64,000 nucleotides of DNA, taken from Streptomyces ruber. GTDB taxonomy: Bacteria > Actinomycetota > Actinomycetes > Streptomycetales > Streptomycetaceae. The stretch is taken from the NCBI RefSeq assembly GCF_014648075.1, contig NZ_BMQK01000003.1, positions 620,001-684,000 on the forward strand, in the 5' to 3' direction. How positions within the stretch are numbered: the first letter of the stretch is position 1; each line of letters opens with the position of its first letter. Positions 57,580 to 64,000 of this stretch are shown here, one piece after another. Below the pieces are notes generated by a model. That model searched no databases, was not told the origin of the DNA, and saw nothing but the letters and a program-made list of their open reading frames with translations. A program made the translations under genes and the position numbers.

Positions 57580-58263
57580 CTACGCCTGCTCCGTGTCCTG
57601 GCCGGACGCCCGGTGGGCCGCGCGGTCCTGGGCGCGCAGGCGGGCGGCGAGGGCGTCGAAGGCGGGTACGAGCTGTCGCAGGGTCTCCTCCGGGGAGAGG
57701 TCGCCCGTGGCGCGCAGGGCGACGCCGGTCGCGTCCATCTCCTGCATGCCGGTCCGCAGGACCAGGACCGGGAGGTCCACCCTGGCCATCTTGCGCAGGT
57801 GGGCGCCGAGCGCCTCGCCCTCGGTGCGGGAGAAGAAGCCCTCCGGTACGCCGAAGTACTCCTCCAGGCGCCACACATGGTCCAGCCGTGCGCTGCGGTC
57901 GCCGTTGAGGAGGTGCGCGACCTGGGTGGACGAGATGCCGGTTCCGCCCGCGATCGTCCTGAGGCCCTCGCGGGCGGCGGGCGTCCCGCGCGCGCGGAGC
58001 CGCCTGGCCAGCGTGAGCCGCTGTGCCACCAGGGTGCGGAAGAAGGCCTCCCGGGCCGTCTTCTCGCGAGGCGGCTGCTGCGGCTCGGCGCCCTCCAGGA
58101 GTTCGCGCACCCGGTCCTCCGCGATGCCGGTCTGTTCGCAGATCAGGGCCGGGTCGAGGAAGTCGTGCCGGCTTCTGCCCAGACGCCAGGCGTAGCCGTC
58201 GACCTCGGCGAGGAGTTGGGCGATGTCGGCCGCAGTCACCTCTGCGCGCAGGGGCTGGTTCAC
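57580..58263 (-). CDS. HTH (XRE-like) transcriptional regulator
   Basis: This 227-residue protein has a lambda-repressor-like HTH at about 115-165 (GLRTIAGGTGISSTQVAHLLNGDRSARLDHVWRLEEYFGVP). Its N-terminal half (LAEVDGYAWRLGRSRHDFLDPALICEQTGIAEDRVRELLEG) looks like a second, weaker HTH. The C-terminal part (ARVDLPVLVLRTGMQEMD) may dimerise or sense. GTG at 58263 follows GGAG by 8 nt. Similar regulators occur in Streptomyces beside ImmA/IrrE-like and MAB_1171c genes, here found 2 kb away across a P450. Likely target: the 16-bp element flanking the gene on both sides. Confidence 0.82.
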   Translation of the reverse strand: MNQPLRAEVTAADIAQLLAEVDGYAWRLGRSRHDFLDPALICEQTGIAEDRVRELLEGAEPQQPPREKTAREAFFRTLVAQRLTLARRLRARGTPAAREGLRTIAGGTGISSTQVAHLLNGDRSARLDHVWRLEEYFGVPEGFFSRTEGEALGAHLRKMARVDLPVLVLRTGMQEMDATGVALRATGDLSPEETLRQLVPAFDALAARLRAQDRAAHRASGQDTEQA

Positions 58264-58353
58264 CAGGGCATCTCCAAGCGGAACATGCAGGACCGTGCGA
58301 TGTGGGGGTATGTGCCCGAAGAGTATCCACGACATTCTGCCCCGGCCACCCGC

Positions 58354-58395
58354 GTACCCAATTGTTGACAGTGGGGCAGGGGGTGCCTGAGTATC
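58354..58395 (+). promoter_or_regulatory. Shared 16-bp element and promoter facing the P450 gene
   Basis: GTACCCAATTGTTGAC (58354-58369) ends in TTGACA, a consensus -35 box. About 17-19 nt further, GAGTAT is a weak -10. The block is the inverted partner of the element at 57530-57545. The HTH gene start lies 91 bp to the left. Confidence 0.72.
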
Positions 58396-58727
58396 ACTCC
58401 ACGCTGTGTCCGGACGGGCGACGCCCACTCCGGACGGGCGACGCCCACCCGGCACACGCGCGCCGCGCCCCGCCGGAACGCACGACCCGCCTCCGCCCAC
58501 GCCCTGCCACCGCCAGCCGCCGACACGGAATCGCCGACGATGACCCACTCCCCACGGCCGTCACCACCCCTCGGTGGCCCGTCCCGAGGTGCGCGCGGGG
58601 CCCGGCGGTGGCGGCCGGGCCGGGCGGCGGCGCTCCTCTCCCCGGCGCCCCTCCCGCCGGAGCACCGGGAACATCCGGTCGATCACCGGGTGCGTGCCCG
58701 GACCCCGACACCGGCTGGAGGCCGCTG
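58396..58727. other. Leader between promoter element and P450
   Basis: These 332 bp hold no recognisable gene. They contain a short tandem duplication near 58425-58450 (CGGACGGGCGACGCCCAC repeated with two changes) and otherwise Pro/Arg-rich frames. It may be an untranslated leader of the P450 transcript. Confidence 0.4.
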
Positions 58728-60002
58728 ATGACCCTCGGTACCACGGACCTGTTCTTCCTCGACCCCACGGCCTCCGACGTCATGGGGGACGGGGCCCTGC
58801 TCCGCGCCAGGGGGCCGCTCGTGCCCGTGGAACTGACCGGCGGGGTCACCGCCTGGGCCACCGGGCACCAGGACGTCGCCGAGTGGGTCATGCGCAGCGG
58901 CAGCTTCCGCCGCGACCCGTCCTACTGGGCCGACTACACCAGCGGCAAGGTCCGCCAGGACTGGCCGTTGCTGCGGCTGATCACCATCGACTCGATGCTC
59001 ACCATGGACGGTGCCGACCACCGCGCCCTGCGCTCGCTGGTCGAGGCGGCGCTGGCACCCGCCCGGGTCGAGCGGCTGCGCCATCGCGTCGAGGAGATCG
59101 TCCAGGAGCTGATCGACGACCTGGCCGCCACCGGCCCGGACGAACTCGTCGACCTGCGGGCGCGCTTCGCGGCGCCGCTGCCGATGCGGCTCATCTGCCA
59201 CCTCTTCGGTCTGGACGCCGTGAACAGCCGTGTGCTCGCCGAGAACTACCTGGCGCTGCACGACAGCGCCGGCACCCCCGAGCGCGCCGTGGAGGCGAGC
59301 GCCGCGATCGGCGCCGTCATCACGGACCTGATCCGGCGGAAACGCTCCCGGCCCGCGGACGACCTGACCTCCGCGTTGATCGGCGCGGCCGAGGCACAGG
59401 GCACCGCGCTCGACGACCGGCTGCTGACGGAGACCCTGGTGCTGGTCCTGTTCGCCGGCCACGAGATGACGACGAACCTGCTCACCAACGCCCACCTGGC
59501 GCTCGACGCCCATGCCGACCAGCTGGACCTCGTCCGGCAGGGCGCGGCCACGATGGCCGCCGTGGTGGAGGAGACGCTGCGGTGGAGGTCGCCCGTCTAC
59601 ACGATCATGTTCTACTACGCGGCCGAGGACGTCACGGTGCCGGGCACGGGCCGTACGGTGCGGACGGGGGAGGCGGTGGTGATCTGCCCGGCCGCCACCG
59701 GCCGCGACGAGCGGGCCTTCGGCCCGGACGCCGGCACCTTCGACATCACCCGGACGGTCACCAGGCAGCACCTGTCCTTCGGGCACGGGGCCCACCACTG
59801 CGTGGGCGCCCCCCTGGCACGCCTGACGTGTGCCACGGCGCTGGAGGCGTTCTACGAGCGTTTCGACACGGACCGTTCCGGACTCGCCGCGCCGATGCCG
59901 ATCGGCTCCTACACCGCCAACTCCGCCACGGAACTGCTCACCCGGCTGCGGCCCCGCGACGGCCGCACCACCGACTCCGCAGGAACGCGCGGGCACCGGT
60001 GA
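58728..60002 (+). CDS. Cytochrome P450
   Basis: This 424-residue P450 has an I-helix with VLVLFAGHEMTTNLL (oxygen-activation Glu-Met-Thr-Thr), ExxR in VEETLRWRSPV, and heme loop LSFGHGAHHCVGAPLAR with the cysteine ligand. This is a normal bacterial class I P450 needing ferredoxin and reductase in trans. No ferredoxin gene adjoins it. GGAGG sits 7 nt before the ATG. It lies between the HTH regulator and the ImmA/IrrE-like gene, a position that suggests it makes or destroys a signal for this system. Confidence 0.92.
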   Translation: MTLGTTDLFFLDPTASDVMGDGALLRARGPLVPVELTGGVTAWATGHQDVAEWVMRSGSFRRDPSYWADYTSGKVRQDWPLLRLITIDSMLTMDGADHRALRSLVEAALAPARVERLRHRVEEIVQELIDDLAATGPDELVDLRARFAAPLPMRLICHLFGLDAVNSRVLAENYLALHDSAGTPERAVEASAAIGAVITDLIRRKRSRPADDLTSALIGAAEAQGTALDDRLLTETLVLVLFAGHEMTTNLLTNAHLALDAHADQLDLVRQGAATMAAVVEETLRWRSPVYTIMFYYAAEDVTVPGTGRTVRTGEAVVICPAATGRDERAFGPDAGTFDITRTVTRQHLSFGHGAHHCVGAPLARLTCATALEAFYERFDTDRSGLAAPMPIGSYTANSATELLTRLRPRDGRTTDSAGTRGHR

Positions 60003-60216
60003 ATCCCGACTGCCCCCGCTGCCCCGGCTGGTACTGTCGCTCCGCAGGTCGACGGCCACAGCCTGTCACGTCAACAGGGGGGAACGGGAAGGTGGAAGGA
60101 CCCGAGCGACCGACCGGCCACCGCACGCGGTCGGCACCCTCGACCGGCCCGGCGGCACCGTCCCGCGCCGGCCGCCCCGCCCCGCACGCGGGACCGCGGC
60201 GAAGGGGCTGACCAGC

Positions 60217-60843
60217 GTGTACCGCATCGACGCCGTTCCCCCGGCCCGCGCCGCCAAGGCCGGTGACCGGGCCCGTGCCGTCGTGCGCGAGCACCGCGCC
60301 TGGGTCCGCGCGCGCAGGAACGCGCGACGTGTGTTCCGCGACGACCTCGGTCTGCGGCCGGGGGCGCGGCTCCAGGACGTCGTCGACGCCGTCTCCGCGG
60401 CCCGCGGACGCCCCCTCACCCTGCTGCGTACGGAGCTGATGCCCCCGGGAGTCAGCGGGTTCGTCGTCGAGGGACGCACCCAGGACACCATCGTGGTCAC
60501 GGCCACCGTCTCCGCCCGCCTGGCGGTGCACATCAGCCTCCACGAGCTGAGGCACCTGGTCCCCACCGCGTCCGGCGGCGTCCACGGCCCCTCCGTCGCC
60601 GGGCACGGCGCCTTCGGCCCGGACACCCTGCGGAACCTCACCACGGAGCTGTCGACCCTGCCCCCGGCCGTCGTGGACGAGGTGCTGGGCGGCCCGGCGA
60701 GGATGCGGTCCGCGTACGACGACGCGGAGGAACGGGACTGCGAGCTGTTCGCCACGATCGTGCTGCCCATGCTGGACCTGAGCGACGGCACGCGCAGCAC
60801 CAGCCGGGTCGTCACCGCCTTCAGCAACCGCAGGTCCCTTTGA
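60217..60843 (+). CDS. ImmA/IrrE-like metalloprotein
   Basis: This 208-residue protein has the zinc motif HELRH (in LAVHISLHELRHLVPT), which fits HExxH, and a downstream EERDCELFATIVLPML that resembles the ExxxxFAxxLLMP third-ligand helix of ImmA/IrrE peptidases. The N-terminal third (VVREHRAWVRARRNARRVFRDDLGLRPGARLQDVVDAVSAARGRPLTLL) matches streptomycete 'regulator/toxin component' proteins. ImmA/IrrE enzymes cut XRE repressors. The substrate may be the HTH regulator at 57580. GTG at 60217 follows GAAGGGG. Its stop overlaps the next ATG by 1 nt (TGATG). No DNA-binding domain is seen in it. Confidence 0.82.
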   Translation: MYRIDAVPPARAAKAGDRARAVVREHRAWVRARRNARRVFRDDLGLRPGARLQDVVDAVSAARGRPLTLLRTELMPPGVSGFVVEGRTQDTIVVTATVSARLAVHISLHELRHLVPTASGGVHGPSVAGHGAFGPDTLRNLTTELSTLPPAVVDEVLGGPARMRSAYDDAEERDCELFATIVLPMLDLSDGTRSTSRVVTAFSNRRSL

Positions 60844-62477
60844 TGTGGACCGCCTTCGTGACGGTGGTGAACCTGGCCTTCGCCCTCGGCACCCTGGCCC
60901 TGGGCACGGCCAAGGCGGTGGCCGCGCGCCGTGAGCGGGACCTCGCGCTGACGCTGACCGCTTCGGTGCTGCTGCACACGAGCGTCATCTTCCTGGCCGC
61001 CACCCCCGCCGTCTACCGCGCCGTCGGCGCCGCGCTGCACTCACCCAACATCTGCTCCCTCGTCATCCCCGTGACCACGCTCGTGACCGTCGCCCACGCC
61101 CACGCCATGACCCAGCTGTGGCAGCCGGAGGGCGACGTCAGGGCGGCACTGCGCCGCGCGGTCCGCGTCTGGGGGCCGGTGTACGTGGGGGCGGCCCTCC
61201 TGCTGACCGCCCTCTACGTCAAGGCCGACCTGGGCCCCGCCGCCCCGCTGGCCGTCGCCGCGGCCTACGCCCACGAACCGGAGATGGTGGTCTACCACCT
61301 CGCCTACGCGGCCGTCCTGAGCACCACCGTGGTGGTCACCGTGCGGCAGTGCCGGAGCCTGCACGTCCCCGGTCCGCCCGGGTTCGTCGACCACATCAGG
61401 CGGTGCCTCAGACATCTCGTCGTCGCGCTCTCGCTCGACATCGGGAACGCCGCCGTCACCGTGACCGCCATGATCGGCGCCCTCGCCGGCCACGACCACG
61501 TGTCCGGCCTCGCCCAGACGGCGTGGCTCGCCACCGTCGTCAGCTGCATGTCCGCCGTCGCCGCCCTCGGCCGGCTGATGCTGCTCTCGGTCGCGGACAT
61601 CCGCACCCTGAAGCCGCTGCACCGGCTGGTCGTGGAGGCGGCCCCGCAGGTGGTCCTGGCCCCCGGCCACCTCTGGACCGGCTTCGACGTCCGCCTGCTC
61701 CTCGACCGTCGCCTCACCGAGATCAGTGACGGCGCCGCCAGCCTCAGCCCCTGGTGGAGCACCGCTCCCGGCCGTGCGGTGGAACGCCTCGCGGCGGACC
61801 GGCCCGGCGGGCGGCGGACCGACGGCTGGGACCCGGTGGCCGCTCGGGCCGCGGCCACCCTGGTGCACGCCGCCCGGTGCCGGCGGACGGGAGCGCCCCC
61901 CACACCTCCCGCGGACCGTCCGACGACGCTGCCGGGCACCGACATCGACATCGAGGAGGAGCGCCCGCACCTCGTACGGGTGGCACGCCACCTCACGCAC
62001 CCGATCGTGCTGAGGGCGCTCGCCCTGGCCGACGAGCAGGCCCCCGGCCGGGGCGCGGCCGGGTCCCCGCGGCCGACGGGGCCCGGCGCGCAGGATCACC
62101 CCTCCTCGTCAGCCGGCCGGGCCGCCGGCGAAGGGCAGCTCCCGCCACCGGCCCCCGGCCGGCTCCGGACACTCCACCAGCGACGGCAGCCGCGGCACGA
62201 CGGAGGCGACGGCCCAGAGCGTGCCCACGGCGTTCACGAAGCGCAGGACGTCCCCGTCCGGCGGCCGCATGCCGTTGCGCCGCGCGCCGCGGTCGTGGAC
62301 GGACTCGGGGCCGGGCCCGAGCGCGGCCGCGTCCCGCCCGACGGGGCCCGGGGTGACCGGCCCGAAGCCGGCGCAGAGGCAGCCGTCCACGCCGGAGAAG
62401 AGGCCGGCGGGCGGGGAGCCGCCGCGGCCGGGCTGGAGATCGACCCCCGGGAACCGGCCTTCGAACGCCGTGCGTGA
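60843..62477 (+). CDS. MAB_1171c-type membrane protein, C-terminus uncertain
   Basis: Residues 1-235 have seven hydrophobic helices (FVTVVNLAFALGTLALG, LALTLTASVLLHTSVIFL, ICSLVIPVTTLVTVAH and more), and residues 240-400 a soluble tail (RLMLLSVADIRTLKPLHRLVVEAAPQVVL), as in the MAB_1171c family of putative transporters. Family members end near residue 400, but here no stop comes until 62477, so about 130 extra Gly/Arg/His-rich residues overlap a minus-strand gene. By base composition (third positions) the minus gene is the more likely real one there, so the normal stop may have been lost. The start ATG overlaps the metalloprotein stop (TGATG). The function is unknown. Confidence 0.72.
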   Translation: MWTAFVTVVNLAFALGTLALGTAKAVAARRERDLALTLTASVLLHTSVIFLAATPAVYRAVGAALHSPNICSLVIPVTTLVTVAHAHAMTQLWQPEGDVRAALRRAVRVWGPVYVGAALLLTALYVKADLGPAAPLAVAAAYAHEPEMVVYHLAYAAVLSTTVVVTVRQCRSLHVPGPPGFVDHIRRCLRHLVVALSLDIGNAAVTVTAMIGALAGHDHVSGLAQTAWLATVVSCMSAVAALGRLMLLSVADIRTLKPLHRLVVEAAPQVVLAPGHLWTGFDVRLLLDRRLTEISDGAASLSPWWSTAPGRAVERLAADRPGGRRTDGWDPVAARAAATLVHAARCRRTGAPPTPPADRPTTLPGTDIDIEEERPHLVRVARHLTHPIVLRALALADEQAPGRGAAGSPRPTGPGAQDHPSSSAGRAAGEGQLPPPAPGRLRTLHQRRQPRHDGGDGPERAHGVHEAQDVPVRRPHAVAPRAAVVDGLGAGPERGRVPPDGARGDRPEAGAEAAVHAGEEAGGRGAAAAGLEIDPREPAFERRA

Positions 62478-62495
62478 GCTCACGAAGCGTGCCAC
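62109..62495 (-). CDS. Hypothetical protein, overlapping MAB_1171c tail
   Basis: This 128-residue reading starts at GTG with GGAG about 9 nt upstream. Its third codon positions are richest in G/C over the overlap I checked (62161-62220), supporting it over the opposite frame. It has no recognised domain. The C-terminal half is protein-like: DGDVLRFVNAVGTLWAVASVVPRLPSLVECPEP. The N-terminal half has two cysteines (DGCLCAGF). It may be a fragment of a larger gene. Confidence 0.45.
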   Translation of the reverse strand: MARFVSSRTAFEGRFPGVDLQPGRGGSPPAGLFSGVDGCLCAGFGPVTPGPVGRDAAALGPGPESVHDRGARRNGMRPPDGDVLRFVNAVGTLWAVASVVPRLPSLVECPEPAGGRWRELPFAGGPAG

Positions 62496-62858
62496 GTAGC
62501 CGGGCTCCGCGCCCCCGGACCTCGTCGCCGTACTGCCGGCACGTCATCGGGAACCCGTCACGCCGCACGGGCTCCCGCGGTACCAGGGGACCGGGCGGGG
62601 TCACGGGGGTGCCCGGTCCGTGAACCACCGCGTGCTCACGTCCGGCTCCGCCCGCCGGCGCCCCGCCGGATCGTCGGGGGTCGTGCCCGGAGTCCGTGAT
62701 CGCCCCCCGCTCCGACCGTGCCCCGATCGTCCCCTCCCACCGCCACGAGCGCCGGCCAGGGTGACCGTGCGTACTTCCGTGACCGGCGGGAACCCAGCGG
62801 ATCACGGAGATCGCGCACCTCGCGCACCCCACGCACCATGGGAAGGAACGACGCAACG
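62496..62858. other. Gap before GH15 gene
   Basis: I see no gene in these 363 bp; all frames are low-complexity Arg/Pro-rich. The promoter of the GH15 gene should lie here but I cannot place it. Confidence 0.4.
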
Positions 62859-64000
62859 ATGGCCCAGGCCGAGACGGCGCCCCCGGAGCGGACGGACGGG
62901 TACGCGGAGCTGCGCTCGTACGCGGCGATCGGCGACGGCTACTGCGTGGCCCTGATCGCGGGCGACGGCGACATCGACTGGTACCCGGCCCCCGACCTCG
63001 ACTCGCCGCCCGTCTTCGGCCGGCTCCTGGACACGCTGGGCGGCGGATACATCCGGCTCCGCCCCCGCGGCCCGTACCGGGCCGAACGGCAGTACCTGCC
63101 GTCCACCAACGTACTGCGCACCACCTACCGCACGCCCGGCGGCACCGTCCGGGTCACCGACTCCCTCAACGTCGGGCTGACCGGCAGACTGCCGTGGAGC
63201 GAGCTGGCCCGCCGGATCGAGGGCGTCGACGGCGAGGTGGACATGGAGTGGGCCGTGGTCCCCGGCAACGCGCTGAACACCGTCTCGCCCTGGGTGCAGC
63301 ACACGGAGACCGGCAGCATCGTGCAGGCGGGTGACGTCAACCTCACCGTACGGCTGAGCGAGGCCGGGGACGTGCGGCAGGGGGAGCGCAGCGTCGGCGG
63401 GACGCTGACCACCGCGCCGGACTCCCGGCACCTGCTGGCGGTGATCGTGACCCGCGACGGACCGGTGCCCCTGCTCGACGCCGACCGGGTGCTGGAGGGC
63501 ATCGGCCGCACCGTGCACCGCTGGGAGCAGTGGTCCTCCCAGCTCGGCTACGACGGGCCGTGGAAGGAGGCGGTGCTGCGCAGCGCCCTCGCGCTCAAGC
63601 TGCTGGTCCACGCCCCCACCGGGGCCGTGGCCGCCGCGGCCACCACCTCGCTGCCCGAGAGCCGTGACGGCGGCCGGAACTGGGACTACCGCTACGCCTG
63701 GATCCGGGACGCCACCTACACCCTCAAGACACTGCTGCGCCTCGGCGAGCCCGAGGAGGCGCACGGCGCGGTGGCCTGGCTGCTCCGGCTGGCCCGGCGG
63801 CACGACTGCGAGCTGCCCGTCATGGCGCGGCTCGACGGCGGTGAGCCGGAGGAGGTGACGTACGCGGACGTCCCCGGCTGGCGCGGCATCGGCCCGGTCG
63901 TCACCGGCAACCGCGCGGCCGGACAGCTGCAGCTCGGCGTCTACGGCGACCTGCTGGACATCGTCTGCACCTACACCGAGTACGGCAACGTCCTGGACGC
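62859..64000 (+). CDS. GH15-family glycoside hydrolase (glucoamylase/trehalase-like), partial
   Basis: The first 380 codons are present; the gene runs off the window. The N-terminal supersandwich domain reads YAAIGDGYCVALIAGDGDIDWYPAPDLDSPPVFGRLLD, and the (alpha/alpha)6 barrel begins with SLPESRDGGRNWDYRYAWIRDATYTLKTLLRLG, where the RNWDYRYxWxRD block carries the catalytic acid region of the family. Actinobacterial members act as trehalases or glucan hydrolases. ATG at 62859 follows GGAAGGAA. There is no signal peptide, so it is cytoplasmic. Confidence 0.9.
   Translation, partial: MAQAETAPPERTDGYAELRSYAAIGDGYCVALIAGDGDIDWYPAPDLDSPPVFGRLLDTLGGGYIRLRPRGPYRAERQYLPSTNVLRTTYRTPGGTVRVTDSLNVGLTGRLPWSELARRIEGVDGEVDMEWAVVPGNALNTVSPWVQHTETGSIVQAGDVNLTVRLSEAGDVRQGERSVGGTLTTAPDSRHLLAVIVTRDGPVPLLDADRVLEGIGRTVHRWEQWSSQLGYDGPWKEAVLRSALALKLLVHAPTGAVAAAATTSLPESRDGGRNWDYRYAWIRDATYTLKTLLRLGEPEEAHGAVAWLLRLARRHDCELPVMARLDGGEPEEVTYADVPGWRGIGPVVTGNRAAGQLQLGVYGDLLDIVCTYTEYGNVLD

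Overview
The window looks like a Streptomyces (or close actinomycete) chromosome. GC is very high with strong G/C third-position bias. Several genes belong to streptomycete families (DUF6233, DUF5133, MAB_1171c-type membrane protein), Tat signals are common, a perfect CebR box is present, and several genes seem to start leaderless or at GTG/TTG in 4-bp overlaps. I see no tRNA, rRNA, CRISPR array or intact IS.

Layout. 0-8.6 kb: a damaged CitMHS citrate transporter beside a 9-copy 8-bp repeat, a DMT exporter, a VOC protein, and two exported phosphoester-cleaving enzymes (a PhoD-like phosphatase; a 1157-aa fusion of phosphodiester glycosidase and metallophosphoesterase). 8.8-31.1 kb: a biosynthetic region. 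Its left half holds an F420-type oxidoreductase, two close paralogous flavin monooxygenases, an acyl-adenylating ligase, a P450, an FMN alpha-hydroxy-acid oxidase, a cation/proton antiporter and an MIO-type (probably tyrosine) ammonia-lyase or aminomutase. Its right half holds a two-component system, a bimodular NRPS (C-A-T-C-A-T-TE), a flavin monooxygenase and an NTF2-like protein. The first A domain has the exact serine code and the second a proline-like code. NRPS(Ser-Pro) plus flavoprotein is the signature of the brabantamide / legonmycin / pyrrolizixenamide bicyclic alkaloids, so I propose an acyl-capped, pyrrolizidine-like product. The aryl-acid genes may supply the cap.

31.4-42.3 kb: accessory genes (DUF6233, a secreted protein behind phased direct repeats, Sfp-type PPTase with a metallophosphoesterase, MarR/hydrolase pair, methyltransferase, TetR/DMT pair, CaCA exchanger, DUF5133, CYTH-CHAD protein). 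Between them lie wrecks of a YagTSR-like xanthine dehydrogenase operon and of an aldo/keto reductase, and a 143-bp MITE-like element touches the CHAD stop codon. 43-54 kb: UDP-glucose dehydrogenase, a GT1 glycosyltransferase and a DHA2 exporter (a possible glucuronidation/export set), a secreted lipase, a GH9 cellulase under a CebR box, an AraC regulator, and an FSR-like MFS gene coupled to a small six-Cys protein. 54-62.5 kb: a MarR/DUF3533 pair, then MFS, HTH regulator, P450, ImmA/IrrE-like metalloprotein and MAB_1171c membrane protein. A 16-bp element appears on both sides of the HTH gene over likely -35 boxes. The window ends inside a GH15 gene.

The strongest unexplained signal is a shared operator/promoter layout. 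An 18-bp perfect palindrome sits between the second flavin monooxygenase and the MIO lyase, with a degenerate copy before the first flavin monooxygenase. In all three directions it is followed by 9 nt, a TAnnnT -10 box, 6-7 nt and then the start codon. This implies one dedicated repressor for three leaderless transcription units.
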